DNA of 64,000 bases from Oceanobacillus sp. FSL K6-2867 (GTDB lineage: Bacteria > Bacillota > Bacilli > Bacillales > Amphibacillaceae): positions 2,170,001-2,234,000 of the forward strand of contig NZ_CP150144.1 of the NCBI RefSeq assembly GCF_037963145.1, written 5' to 3'. A program made the translations under genes and the position numbers. Positions 54,200 to 63,534 of this stretch are shown here, in pieces; the stretch's first letter is position 1; every line of letters begins with the position of its first letter. The notes under the pieces were generated by a model. The model was given only the letters and a program-made list of their open reading frames with translations, was not told the DNA's origin and did not search any database.

Positions 54200-55168
54200 A
54201 TGAAGCTTGGCGTATTCACCGTATTATTTCAGGATAAACCATTAGAAGAAATGCTCGATTACGTAAAGAAATCTGGCGTTGATGCAGTGGAAATTGGTAC
54301 TGGCGGGAACCCAGGTAATGCACATTGTGACATTGATGCACTTTTAGAAAGTGAAGATAAGCGGAGGGAATATTTAGATAAGATTCACTCACGCGGTTTA
54401 ACGATCAGTGCATTCAGCTGCCATGATAACCCCGTGTCACCAGACAAAAAGCATGCACAGGACTCACATGATATTTTTATTAAAACCGTCCGTCTGGCAG
54501 AGTTAATGGATGTTCCAGTGGTCAACACATTTTCAGGAACACCGGGTTCCAATGAAGATTCCAACTACCCGAACTGGCCTGTAACACCTTGGCCGACCGC
54601 ATATTCGGATATTCTGGAATGGCAATGGGAGAAAAGATTAATTCCATATTGGAAAGAGCAAGGACAGTTTGCGAAGGATCATGGTGTAAAAGTTGGACTG
54701 GAGCTGCATGCAGGCTTTCTTGTGCATACACCATATACCATGCTAAAACTAAGAGAAGCAACCAATGATGCTATTGGCGCAAATCTTGATCCAAGTCATC
54801 TATGGTGGCAGGGGATTGATCCGGTCGCAGCAATCAAAATCCTTGGCAAAGAAAATGCAATCCATCATTTCCATGCAAAGGACACCTACATTGATTGGGA
54901 TAATGTGAACATGTATGGCCTGACAGACATGCAGCCGTATTCCAATGTGCAAACACGCGCTTGGACATTCCGAAGTGTCGGCTATGGCCACAGCGCACAG
55001 GAATGGTCCAATATTATCAGTGCTTTAAGGACATACGGATATGATTATGTAGTGAGTATTGAACATGAAGATCCGCTGATGTCGGTGGATGAAGGATTTC
55101 ATGCGGCTGTTGGGAATTTGAAGGACGTATTGATTCGGGAAAAGCCTGTTGATATGTGGTGGGCTTAA
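54200..55168 (+). CDS. Sugar phosphate isomerase/epimerase-type TIM-barrel protein
   Basis: The 322-residue protein is an AP-endonuclease-like barrel: GVFTVLFQDKPLEEMLDYVK, VEIGTGGNPGNAHCD, GLELHAGFLVHTPYTM, NLDPSHLWWQGIDP, HHFHAKDTYIDWDN and SIEHEDPLM supply the Glu/Asp/His metal ligands. Relatives beside Gfo/Idh and ThuA genes act on 3-keto-glycosides or ketosugars. The ATG at 54200 follows GGAGAG, so the longer frame from 54116 is discarded. It is the last gene of the operon; no strong terminator is seen before the repeat array. Confidence 0.85.
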   Translation: MKLGVFTVLFQDKPLEEMLDYVKKSGVDAVEIGTGGNPGNAHCDIDALLESEDKRREYLDKIHSRGLTISAFSCHDNPVSPDKKHAQDSHDIFIKTVRLAELMDVPVVNTFSGTPGSNEDSNYPNWPVTPWPTAYSDILEWQWEKRLIPYWKEQGQFAKDHGVKVGLELHAGFLVHTPYTMLKLREATNDAIGANLDPSHLWWQGIDPVAAIKILGKENAIHHFHAKDTYIDWDNVNMYGLTDMQPYSNVQTRAWTFRSVGYGHSAQEWSNIISALRTYGYDYVVSIEHEDPLMSVDEGFHAAVGNLKDVLIREKPVDMWWA

Positions 55169-55265
55169 GGTTGGGGGAGCTAGGTATTTATGATGCCTGG
55201 CTCTTTTATTTGTGTTCTAGGGTGTATTCTAAAAAGATAACTTCCAAACCCAGGCTTAATTCAAA

Positions 55266-55537
55266 ACCCAGCACCCCCCACCCAGAAAACAGCACCATGC
55301 CAATCCGAAACAGCACCATCCACCAAGGAAACCGCACCATGCCAATCCGAAATAGCACCACCTACCAAGAAAACAGCACCATCGCAATCCGAAACAGCAC
55401 CCCCCCACCAAAAACAGCACCATGCCAATCCGAAACAGCACCATCCACCAAGGAAACCGCACCATGCCAATCCGAAACAGCACCATCTGCCAAGGAAACC
55501 GCACCCTCCCATTCTGAAACAGCACCACCTAGGCAAG
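55266..55537. repeat. Tandem array of 12 (plus one degenerate) 21-bp repeats
   Basis: Units begin AAACAGCACC and alternate between two tails, ATGCCAATCCG (type A) and ATCCACCAAGG (type B), giving a 42-bp higher-order repeat. Unit boundaries are 55287, 55308, 55329, 55350, 55371, 55392 (20 bp), 55412, 55433, 55454, 55475, 55496 and 55517. Units 1-3 and 7-9 are identical, showing a recent block duplication. Long frames are open on both strands only because 21 is a multiple of three; the 20-bp unit breaks any constant protein frame. The flanks 55169-55265 and 55538-55687 hold no gene. Confidence 0.9.
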
Positions 55538-55687
55538 GGTTTAGGTGGATAGAAGATTCATTTTATAAAATGGTAGTATTTTTCCAATACTATTATCATT
55601 ACTTTCATTTTGTTGTGGAATGATAAACAATTAATTTGGAAATTGTTATAATAAATTAGTGCCGTCCGCGATAGGGGGTTTTGGCAT

Positions 55688-57622
55688 ATGAGAAAAAGAA
55701 ATAAACATACAACATTCACGGATTCAGCATTCCTAAAAACATTAATCCAGGCATTTGAAATTAAAAGAACTCCCTTGCCATGGAATAAGGCGATTCTCGC
55801 TGGGGTCAGTGCAGCATTTCCGGCTGGGGTTGGGTTGATGCTTGGCGATTTACAATCCGGTCTTGCAGCTGGAATTGGCGGTTTTACATATCTGTATATG
55901 TTTAATGAACCGTATGCGGAGCGGGCGAAAAAGCTATTTTTCGTTATGATTGGTCTATCACTATCAATCGGTCTAGGAATGCTGCTCGCACCATATCCAT
56001 TCATATTTTCATTGATGACTGGTGTACTTGGTTTTCTGTTTACCTTCTTATTCGGGGCGTTGAAAATACCAGGGCCTGCGTCAGTATTCTTTGTATTAGT
56101 CTTCACCATAACATCTGCAATGCCAATCGATCCTTCCCTTGCACCAATGCGGGCAGGACTTACTTTATTAGGTGGGGCTTTCGCATGGGTCCTGGCAATG
56201 AGCGGCTGGTTTATCAATCCGCATGGCCCAGAGAAAAAGACAATTAAGCAGGTGTATACGGCACTGGCATCTTTAATTGATGTGGCAGGTACAGCGGAGT
56301 TTAGCAAGGAAAGACAAAAGGCATTGCAAATGCTGAAAGATACGGAAGATACTTTATCCAGAGCGTATATTTCCTGGCAAAATTCAGCCGAATTTAGAAA
56401 ACTTCACTATTTATATGGACAAGCAAATTTAATTTATGCGGAAATTATCGAGTTTTATGCAGTACCTGATACAAAGCAACTATCCGCAATTGCCCAAATG
56501 CTCCGAACGTTAGCGGCTAAAATAGACAAACATACAGATAAACCAATCGAGCTCATGAATGACACGGAAACCAGCCTTCGTTTAGAAAAGAGGGTAAATG
56601 AAGCAGCGCACATTTTAAATGGAGATGATGAGCGATTAGAGAAAGAAATCCATGTTCCCAGGCGCTCACTGAAAGAGACGTTAACAGGAAGCTTTCATAA
56701 AAATTCCTTTGTCTTTATTTCTGCGGTTCGTTATGGATTTATTCTATTTATCGCTTCGCTCATTGCCTTTTCATTTGAATTTGAACGTTCTTATTGGATT
56801 GTACTGTCATGCGGTGCTGTTATGTTAGGTGCGAACATTATTACAACGTTTCACCGTGCCATCCAGCGTTCATTGGGAACCATCGTCGGTGTCCTGATTG
56901 CGACCTTGCTTCTCTCCACCCACCCAGATGGCATCTTTATCATTTTGATTATTTGGCTGCTCACATTCCTGACAGAGCTGTTTATCCCGAGAAATTATGC
57001 GATTGCTGTAAGCTTTATTACACCCAATGCAATCTTCATGGCAGAAAACACGTCCCAGATCTATGATTTACGCTTTTTTGCAACAGCACGGATTATGGAT
57101 ATTCTGATTGGTTGTGCGATCGGACTTATTGGCATATTCCTTATCGGCAGAAGATCGGCATCCAGTCGTCTTCCGCATTTAATTGCTAAAACGATCCGCA
57201 GCCAAATGCAATTGATGGCTTTATTATTTTCTGGTCCAAAGGATAATTTGAATACTACAAACAGCAGTGAATCAAAGAAAATGCATACGAACTTGAAGAA
57301 CTTGAGTCTTGTATACCGGACAGCTTTAGGTGAAATCCCGCGTCACCAAAAAGCACTGGAGCAATTATGGTCCGTTATTTTCTCGATTGAACAGTTGGGC
57401 TATTTGTTGGAAGCTGCATCAAGAAAGCAAGATCTACCCATTCTTAAAGATGAGGATTTAGCACAGCTGATGCTTGTTTTCGAAATGATGGCGAAATCAG
57501 CGAAGCAAATGGAAGACCCGGAGACAAGACATATTCCAGCAATTCCAGGCTTTCCGCAGATTCAGAAAGAGATTGGCGATTTGCAGGTGGCGATGCAGGT
57601 TGGAGGAAGTGGTTTGGTGTAG
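55688..57622 (+). CDS. FUSC-family membrane protein
   Basis: The 644-residue protein has two blocks of about six membrane helices (roughly 30-180 and 345-490) separated by a helical cytoplasmic domain, with a second helical domain at the C-terminus. It has the FUSC-type texture (AVRYGFILFIASLIAFSFEFERSYW... VMLGANIITTFHRAIQRSLGT, with the RxxGT element). Relatives export aromatic acids or fusaric acid or act in envelope stress; the substrate here is unknown. GGGGG lies nine bases before the ATG. It is monocistronic. Confidence 0.75.
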   Translation: MRKRNKHTTFTDSAFLKTLIQAFEIKRTPLPWNKAILAGVSAAFPAGVGLMLGDLQSGLAAGIGGFTYLYMFNEPYAERAKKLFFVMIGLSLSIGLGMLLAPYPFIFSLMTGVLGFLFTFLFGALKIPGPASVFFVLVFTITSAMPIDPSLAPMRAGLTLLGGAFAWVLAMSGWFINPHGPEKKTIKQVYTALASLIDVAGTAEFSKERQKALQMLKDTEDTLSRAYISWQNSAEFRKLHYLYGQANLIYAEIIEFYAVPDTKQLSAIAQMLRTLAAKIDKHTDKPIELMNDTETSLRLEKRVNEAAHILNGDDERLEKEIHVPRRSLKETLTGSFHKNSFVFISAVRYGFILFIASLIAFSFEFERSYWIVLSCGAVMLGANIITTFHRAIQRSLGTIVGVLIATLLLSTHPDGIFIILIIWLLTFLTELFIPRNYAIAVSFITPNAIFMAENTSQIYDLRFFATARIMDILIGCAIGLIGIFLIGRRSASSRLPHLIAKTIRSQMQLMALLFSGPKDNLNTTNSSESKKMHTNLKNLSLVYRTALGEIPRHQKALEQLWSVIFSIEQLGYLLEAASRKQDLPILKDEDLAQLMLVFEMMAKSAKQMEDPETRHIPAIPGFPQIQKEIGDLQVAMQVGGSGLV

Positions 57623-57645
57623 GGGATACTCTTTTAATTAGTTGA

Positions 57646-57699
57646 ACGCGACAAATTCTGTCTTTGACTCTAAAGAATTTATAGCAGAAATTGTCGCGT
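57646..57699. terminator. Hairpin after the FUSC gene
   Basis: ACGCGACAAATTCTG (57646-57660) and CAGAAATTGTCGCGT (57685-57699) pair over 15 positions with one mismatch around a 24-nt loop. It probably ends the FUSC transcript. Confidence 0.55.
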
Positions 57700-57833
57700 A
57701 TCTTGCTGTTCAGGAATAGATCAGGAAACGTAGCAAGAAATTTACCATCATAGGTTAATTTATGAATAGATATCTATCCTATTTGGAAGGAAGCTAATCT
57801 GTTTTTCATTTAATTACTGCAACTCATTTCTGA

Positions 57834-58610
57834 TTAGTGTGGAGAAAGAATCCGAATATCCTGTTTACTATATTCCGCTGCGATATCAGATGGAAGTGAG
57901 CTATCCGTAACAATTAGATCAATATCTTTTAATGGACACACATTGATGTAAGAAGATGTCTCAAACTTTGATGAATCAGCAACGACTACTTTATGCTTTG
58001 AGCGTGAGATAATGGTTTGAATAACGCCTACTTCATGCATTCTAAAATCGGTTAAACCATGTTCAAGTGATAATCCGTTTACCGTAAGAAAAGCAATATC
58101 AATATTAAAATCAGAAAGGATTTCTTCGCATTGTTTCCCATATAACGTGTATTCCTCTGGATTAAAAAAGCCGCCGGTGAGGATAACGTTGAAGTTTTTA
58201 TTTTCCCCAAGAATAGATAGAATACGAAGATCGTTTGTAATAATTGTTAATCGCTTAAACTTGTTAACAAGTACCTTCGCAATTTCAATCGTCGTTGTCC
58301 CGCCGTTTAGTGCAATTGCCTGCCCTTCTTCAATTAATTCAATTGCTGCTAAAGCAGCTTCTTGTTTTTTACCTTGATTTTTGACCTCTCTCTCACTAAA
58401 AAGTCTGTTTAGTACATTATCACTTTTTTGAGTTAAAACAGCCCCGCCGTGAACTCGTTTGACGATTCCTTTTTTCTCAAGAACCTCTAAATCCCTACGG
58501 ACCGTATCAATGGAGATATCTAATAAAGTAGCAAGCTCTGAAGCTTTTACAGCTTTTTGCTGTTTTAAAAAGGATTCTATCATTTGATGTCTTTGCTCCT
58601 GTAACATCAT
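57834..58610 (-). CDS. DeoR-family regulator of the phosphonate cluster
   Basis: The 258-residue protein has the DeoR helix-turn-helix (VKASELATLLDISIDTVRRDL, then KGIVKRVHGGAV) and a sugar-phosphate-isomerase-like effector domain (ALNGGTTTIEIAKVL, IITNDLRI, LTGGFFNPEEYTLYG, VVADSSKFE). DeoR proteins usually sense phosphorylated metabolites. It is divergent from the 2-aminoethylphosphonate genes and probably controls them. The ATG at 58610 follows GGGAG; the longer hydrophobic N-terminus to 58709 is an artefact. Several TGTAAA copies lie in the shared promoter region. Confidence 0.85.
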   Translation of the reverse strand: MMLQEQRHQMIESFLKQQKAVKASELATLLDISIDTVRRDLEVLEKKGIVKRVHGGAVLTQKSDNVLNRLFSEREVKNQGKKQEAALAAIELIEEGQAIALNGGTTTIEIAKVLVNKFKRLTIITNDLRILSILGENKNFNVILTGGFFNPEEYTLYGKQCEEILSDFNIDIAFLTVNGLSLEHGLTDFRMHEVGVIQTIISRSKHKVVVADSSKFETSSYINVCPLKDIDLIVTDSSLPSDIAAEYSKQDIRILSPH

Positions 58611-58690
58611 CCAGCTCTCCCATCTTCCTTTGTATATACAAATCATAACATATATTAAAAAATAGCAAAACAAAGCAAATAAAAGCAATT

Positions 58691-58768
58691 TGTAAAGTAA
58701 AAAAAGCATACATTCTATGTAAAAAGCATTAATGTTTTGTTAATTAACTGTAAAACCCCTTGTAAAAC
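58691..58768. promoter_or_regulatory. Four direct TGTAAA repeats; candidate DeoR operator region
   Basis: TGTAAA occurs at 58691, 58718, 58749 and 58761 (the last two extended to TGTAAAAC, 12 bp apart). All are in the same direction within the 225-bp divergent promoter region. DeoR-family regulators often bind direct repeats of this kind. Confidence 0.5.
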
Positions 58769-58835
58769 TGCAAAATACGGATTAATCTTGCATTGTACAG
58801 CAAAACAAAAGCTAACAAAGAAAGGAAATGGCCAA

Positions 58836-59969
58836 ATGGGGAACTTTTACAACCCTGTCAAAATTAAAATAGATACCATAGATGTCATGAAAGAAGTACT
58901 ACATACGATCAAACCTCAATTTAGCAATATTGTCCTTTTACATCGAGGTAGTGACTTCTTAGAAACCGAGGCTGGACGTAACCTTTATAAAAGCCTGGAG
59001 GATTATGAAGTCAAACAAATAGAAGTGAACATATCCAATCCTGATGTGGAAGACTTGTTTCATTACTATAAGCAAATTGAAAACGTTGATTATCAATGCA
59101 TCGTAGGGATTGGAGGAGGCAGTGTTCTTGATCTCTCGAAATCATTGGCTGCATTAAAGGATTTGAAAATAGAGTCTGTCTCTGCATTACGTACCATGAT
59201 TGAACAAAAGCAATATGCAGACAATCAAAACGTTGTACCATGGATTGGCATTCCTACAACCTCAGGTACGGGTTCTGAGGTTACTTGCTGGGCAACGATT
59301 TGGGATCGCGCCAACGGAGTGAAAATGTCCGTTGATAGTGAATACTTATATGCTTATGCAGCCATCATTGATCCAACGCTAACTGTAACCTTACCACAAG
59401 GATTAACGGCTTCAACAGCTTTGGATGCTTTATGTCATGCAACAGAGGCTTACTGGTCAAAAAGCTCCAATGAAATTTCAAGAATCTATGCATTAGAAGG
59501 GATCAAACGTATTGTCAGCAACTTTGAAAAGGTGTTACATCATCCGAATGAAGTGACATACAGAAATGAAATAGCTTTAGGCAGCTTGTATGCAGGACTG
59601 GCATTTAGTAACACAAGGACGACTGCATGTCATTCCATGTCCTATCCTCTGACACTGGAACTTGGAATGGTCCATGGGGTAGCGGCAAGCATTACGTTGG
59701 CTAACGTAATGAAAATCAATTTTGACTCGATTATGGAGAGCGATAAGCTATTACAAGCATTTGGGGTAAGCAGCTGCAGTGAAGTTCAAGGTCTTATTGA
59801 GCATTTTCATCAGCTAGCAGGTTTTTCAAGCAAGCTCAGAGATTACAATGCGAATGAGGAAATAATCGAAAAGGTTGCCGCAAATGCCTTTACAAAGGGT
59901 CGAATGGATAATAACCCCGTTGCTTTAACACAGGAAGATGTCAAACAAATTCTACGATCTATTTATTAA
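58836..59969 (+). CDS. Iron-containing alcohol dehydrogenase, phosphonoacetaldehyde reductase-like
   Basis: The 377-residue protein is a group III Fe-dependent alcohol dehydrogenase: IGGGSVLDLSKSLA for NAD(P) binding, IPTTSGTGSEVTCWATIWD, and the iron ligands in DALCHATEAY, ACHSMSYPLT and GMVHGVAAS. The GSEVT-x-WATIWD text is typical of phosphonoacetaldehyde reductases (PsrA/PhpC-like), which interconvert phosphonoacetaldehyde and 2-hydroxyethylphosphonate. In a catabolic cluster it could let the cell enter from 2-hydroxyethylphosphonate, or reduce acetaldehyde released later. The ATG at 58836 follows AAAGGAAA. Confidence 0.75.
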   Translation: MGNFYNPVKIKIDTIDVMKEVLHTIKPQFSNIVLLHRGSDFLETEAGRNLYKSLEDYEVKQIEVNISNPDVEDLFHYYKQIENVDYQCIVGIGGGSVLDLSKSLAALKDLKIESVSALRTMIEQKQYADNQNVVPWIGIPTTSGTGSEVTCWATIWDRANGVKMSVDSEYLYAYAAIIDPTLTVTLPQGLTASTALDALCHATEAYWSKSSNEISRIYALEGIKRIVSNFEKVLHHPNEVTYRNEIALGSLYAGLAFSNTRTTACHSMSYPLTLELGMVHGVAASITLANVMKINFDSIMESDKLLQAFGVSSCSEVQGLIEHFHQLAGFSSKLRDYNANEEIIEKVAANAFTKGRMDNNPVALTQEDVKQILRSIY

Positions 59970-59987
59970 GGATAAGGAGTGTAACAT

Positions 59988-61019
59988 ATGAAAACGAACC
60001 TTTTATTGATAATGCTCGCCGTGTTCGCTGTTTTGTTAACAGCATGTGGTGGCGGTAATAGTGGTAGTGCAACAGCAGATGATGTGATTAAAATTGTTTG
60101 GTATCCGAACGAGTCTGGTAATGATTTGAAATCATCTCGTGATGAAATTGGAAGACTTATTTCAGAGGCTACAGGTAAAGAGGTAGAGCATCAATTAACA
60201 ACGGACTACTCGATTGCGATTGAAACGTTAGCAGGCAACAATGCGGACCTTGCATTCATGGGTTCACAAGGATATGTAGAAGCAAATAACAGAAATGATG
60301 CGGTTCAAACCTTAGCCGTAAAATCCGGTGAATCCGGAACATTGGACGATGCGAAATACTATAGCTGGTTAGCGGTGAATGTGGGCGAGCAAGACAAGTT
60401 TAAAGAAAATGGGGAATTCTCCCTTGATACGATTGCAGATACAAGATTTTCATTCGTATCAAACAGTTCAACATCAGGGTTTAAAGTTCCATCATCTACT
60501 ATTATTGAACATTTCTCACAACAAGAAGCATATGCAGATTTAACGGAAGAAGACTTAATGGGAAGCGGGCCATTGTTCTCCCAAGTATTATTTGGCAACT
60601 CTCACCAAGGTTCCGCAGTCAATTTGTTATCGGGCAATGCAGATGTTGCAGCATTCTGTGATACTTGTGTGGAAGAATATGTGGAGCTTGCTGAAGGAGA
60701 AGAAAATACTGCTGGTGCTGTTTATCGCGTGAAAGACAATGCAGCCGAACCTTTCAATTCAGTTACAGGCAAAGAATTTACATTAATGAGCTCCGACCCA
60801 GTATTAAATGAACCATTTGTTGTGAATATGGATGTCATCGGACAAGCGGATTTTGATAAAATTCAAGAACTATTAACCTCAGATGAAGTAGCAAATAATG
60901 AAAAAATCTTTGCCCCTGAGGATTCAGAACAGAGCGCTTTATTCTCTAAAAGTGATAAAGAAAGACTATTGCCAGTGGAAGATGAATGGTATGATCCAAT
61001 TCGCGAAATTTCGAAATAA
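59988..61019 (+). CDS. phnD: Phosphonate ABC transporter substrate-binding lipoprotein
   Basis: The 343-residue protein has a lipobox (LLTAC) and the PhnD-type fold: IKIVWYPNESGNDLKSSRDE, DLAFMGSQGYVEA, FVSNSSTSGFKVPSS for binding the phosphonate group, and VAAFCDTCVEEY. It captures phosphonates, here probably 2-aminoethylphosphonate, outside the membrane. It follows the dehydrogenase by 18 bp and precedes the ATPase gene, so the import system is complete with the next three genes. Confidence 0.88.
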   Translation: MKTNLLLIMLAVFAVLLTACGGGNSGSATADDVIKIVWYPNESGNDLKSSRDEIGRLISEATGKEVEHQLTTDYSIAIETLAGNNADLAFMGSQGYVEANNRNDAVQTLAVKSGESGTLDDAKYYSWLAVNVGEQDKFKENGEFSLDTIADTRFSFVSNSSTSGFKVPSSTIIEHFSQQEAYADLTEEDLMGSGPLFSQVLFGNSHQGSAVNLLSGNADVAAFCDTCVEEYVELAEGEENTAGAVYRVKDNAAEPFNSVTGKEFTLMSSDPVLNEPFVVNMDVIGQADFDKIQELLTSDEVANNEKIFAPEDSEQSALFSKSDKERLLPVEDEWYDPIREISK

Positions 61020-61101
61020 TAGTAGAGGAAAACGAAACCAGGAAGCATGTACTTACGATGCGTAATCTTACTTAATAAGCTCTAAAAAGGAGTCAATACA
61101 C

Positions 61102-61866
61102 ATGTCATTGTTAAAAGTAGAAGGATTGGGAAAATCATATACAGCGGATAAACAAATATTAAAGAATATTCACTTTGAAATCAAAGCAGGAGAGCTAGTT
61201 TCTATCATTGGTCCGTCTGGTGCTGGTAAATCTACCATGCTGCGTTGTATGAATCGAATGGTTGAATTTAATGAAGGAAAGATTATTTTTAACAATCATG
61301 ATGTTGGAAGTTTAAATAAAAAAGAATTACGCAATTTACGAGCGAATATTGGGATGGTGTTTCAGCACTATAATCTCGTGCCTCGTTTGACAGTGATTGA
61401 GAATGTGCTGCATGGCCGATTTGGTTATAAAACAACACTGCAGGGACTGTTAGGAAAATATACAGAAGCAGAAAAAGAACAAGCCTTTCACCTGCTGGAG
61501 AAACTAGGAATTCATGAACATGCCTATAAGCGATGTGACCAATTAAGTGGTGGTCAGCAGCAACGTGTAGGGATATGCAGAGCGCTTATTCAAGAGCCAA
61601 AACTTATCTTATGTGATGAACCGATTGCTTCGCTGGATCCGAATTCCTCTAAGATTATCATGGATCTTTTAAAATCAATCAGTACAGAAATGGGCATTAC
61701 GTGCTTGGTGAATTTACATCAAGTGGACGTGGCGCAACGTTATTCAGATCGAATTATTGGTTTAAATAAAGGTGAAATTGTATTTACTGGAACAAGTCAT
61801 GAACTTTATGAAGAACAGATTAACAAAATTTACGGATCCAAAACGGAAGATTTAATAACAGCGTAA
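61102..61866 (+). CDS. phnC: Phosphonate ABC transporter ATP-binding protein
   Basis: The 254-residue ATPase has Walker A GPSGAGKST, Q-loop VFQHYNLVPRLTV, ABC signature LSGGQQQR, Walker B LILCDEPIASLDP and the H-loop NLHQVDVA. The VFQHYNLVPRLTVIENVLHGR stretch is characteristic of PhnC. It powers import with the two PhnE permeases. AAAGGAG lies before the ATG. Confidence 0.92.
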   Translation: MSLLKVEGLGKSYTADKQILKNIHFEIKAGELVSIIGPSGAGKSTMLRCMNRMVEFNEGKIIFNNHDVGSLNKKELRNLRANIGMVFQHYNLVPRLTVIENVLHGRFGYKTTLQGLLGKYTEAEKEQAFHLLEKLGIHEHAYKRCDQLSGGQQQRVGICRALIQEPKLILCDEPIASLDPNSSKIIMDLLKSISTEMGITCLVNLHQVDVAQRYSDRIIGLNKGEIVFTGTSHELYEEQINKIYGSKTEDLITA

Positions 61867-61878
61867 GGAGAGATGACT

Positions 61879-62664
61879 GTGAATGAAAAAAAGATGCGAA
61901 AAAACAGATGGCAGACAGTAATCTTTCTTCTTATCATCATCGTTCTAACCTATTTATCAGCAGCTATTACATCATTTAACTTTGTGGATGGGTTAGCGAC
62001 AATCCCTAAAGCTATCGGCTGGATGTTTTCTAATCTAATGGTGACGCAGGAAACGCTCGATAAATTGCCAACCATCCTGGAAAAACTAGCTGAAACTACG
62101 TTTATGTCGATAGCGGCAACAACGATAGCAGCTGTGGTCTCTCTCTTCTTAGGGGTATTCGGTTCAAAAGTGACAAAAGTAAATAACTTTTTAAGTGTAT
62201 TTGCCCGTTTTATTGCATCCATATCAAGAAATATCCCAGTTGTTGCATGGGCGCTGGTTTTGCTTATTTCTTTTGGTCAAAATTCCGTAACAGGCTTTCT
62301 CGCTCTTTTTGTTGGGACAGTAGGGTTTTTAACGAGGGCATTTATTGAATCGATTGATGAAGCAAGCCAAAGTTCTGTTGAAGCATTGACTGCAACAGGG
62401 TCTACCTATTTCCAAATTGTAGGTAAGGCAGTTATTCCGCAAAGTTTGCCGCAGATGATCAGCTGGGTGTTGTTTATGGTAGAAACCAACATTCGAAATG
62501 CTACATTGGTAGGAATCTTAACGGGGACAGGAATTGGATATACCTTTGATATGTATTATAAGATGTTAAATTATAATGCCGTAGCGCTTGTGACATTATG
62601 TATTGTAATAACCGTTATTGTTGTCGACCTTATGTCAAATTATGTGCGGAAGGTGATTCTATAA
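61879..62664 (+). CDS. phnE1: Phosphonate ABC transporter permease 1
   Basis: The 261-residue protein has six membrane segments and the PhnE EAA-like loop SVEALTATGSTYFQIVGKAVIPQ. RFIASISRNIPVVAWALVL is the typical central helix. The GTG at 61879 is eight bases after AAGGAG; the ATG at 61873 is only two bases from it and less likely. The next permease starts on its stop codon, so the two are translated together and probably form a heterodimeric channel. Confidence 0.88.
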   Translation: MNEKKMRKNRWQTVIFLLIIIVLTYLSAAITSFNFVDGLATIPKAIGWMFSNLMVTQETLDKLPTILEKLAETTFMSIAATTIAAVVSLFLGVFGSKVTKVNNFLSVFARFIASISRNIPVVAWALVLLISFGQNSVTGFLALFVGTVGFLTRAFIESIDEASQSSVEALTATGSTYFQIVGKAVIPQSLPQMISWVLFMVETNIRNATLVGILTGTGIGYTFDMYYKMLNYNAVALVTLCIVITVIVVDLMSNYVRKVIL

Positions 62665-63506
62665 TGGAAGCAACCTATATAAAGCGAAAGAAAGACGGTC
62701 GTATTCATATAAAATCGGGTAATAAAGGTGATCGAGTCCTAAGGAGCACATTAGTTGTTCTAACCCTTTTGACATTCGTTGCCTTTCTATTCTTTAACTA
62801 TGCAGGACTGGAATTACGCTCAGCGATTACGGAAACAGCGTATAACTTGAAAGTGATGTTTCTGGAGCCGGCATTAAGTCATTTCAGTTTAAGTGAAGCC
62901 ATCTATCAAGTTGGGGTAACACTTAGTCTAGCATTCTTAGCCACGGCTATTGGTGCCGTTATTGCCTTTTTCCTATCTTTAATGGCTGCAACCAATTTAG
63001 CCCCAGTAGGCTTAACTAGAATTATTCGGGTATTTGTTGCGTTTATTCGGGCTGTTCCAACCGTATTATGGGTGTTGATCTTTGCGATTGCCGCAGGGCT
63101 TGGAAGTGAAGCGGCGGTTCTTGGTATGTTATTTCATTCGATTGCCTATTTAGTAAAAGCATTTTCGGAAGCATTTGAAGAAGTCGATAAGGGAATCTTG
63201 GAAGCCGTACGGTCAACTGGCGGGAACTGGTGGCATGTCGTAAAAAGCGGTGTATTACCGTCTACCTTTACCTATTTATTATCGTGGGTTTTCCTGCGGT
63301 TTGAAATCAACTTTGGTGTAGCTGTGGCAATGGGAGCGGCAGCTGGAGCCGGTGGAATTGGATTCGATTTATTTATGGCTTCCAGCTTCTACTTTGATAT
63401 GCGGGAGGTCGGCTTTATTACCTACGCCATTCTCATTGTTGCCTTTCTATTAGAAGTAGTTTCAACTCGTTTGAAAAAACGTTTCTTTCCAGCAACTTCT
63501 GATTAA
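62664..63506 (+). CDS. phnE2: Phosphonate ABC transporter permease 2
   Basis: The 280-residue protein has a basic cytoplasmic N-terminus, six membrane segments and the loop ILEAVRSTGGNWWHVVKSGVLP. RIIRVFVAFIRAVPTVLWVLI matches PhnE. Its ATG shares one base with the stop of the first permease. It pairs with the first permease rather than forming a homodimer, as in other Gram-positive phn clusters with two phnE genes. Confidence 0.88.
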   Translation: MEATYIKRKKDGRIHIKSGNKGDRVLRSTLVVLTLLTFVAFLFFNYAGLELRSAITETAYNLKVMFLEPALSHFSLSEAIYQVGVTLSLAFLATAIGAVIAFFLSLMAATNLAPVGLTRIIRVFVAFIRAVPTVLWVLIFAIAAGLGSEAAVLGMLFHSIAYLVKAFSEAFEEVDKGILEAVRSTGGNWWHVVKSGVLPSTFTYLLSWVFLRFEINFGVAVAMGAAAGAGGIGFDLFMASSFYFDMREVGFITYAILIVAFLLEVVSTRLKKRFFPATSD

Positions 63507-63534
63507 ATGATAAATGAAGGAGGATATAGTAAAC

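Noticed and set aside
55266..55537. CRISPR array
   Set aside because: Units are contiguous 21-mers with only an 11-bp variable part that recurs in two forms; there are no unique spacers and no cas genes.
55156..55623. Plus- and minus-strand open frames of 90-155 residues across the tandem repeat
   Set aside because: They exist because the repeat period is a multiple of three. There is no ribosome site, one unit is 20 bp long, and the translated text is only the repeat.
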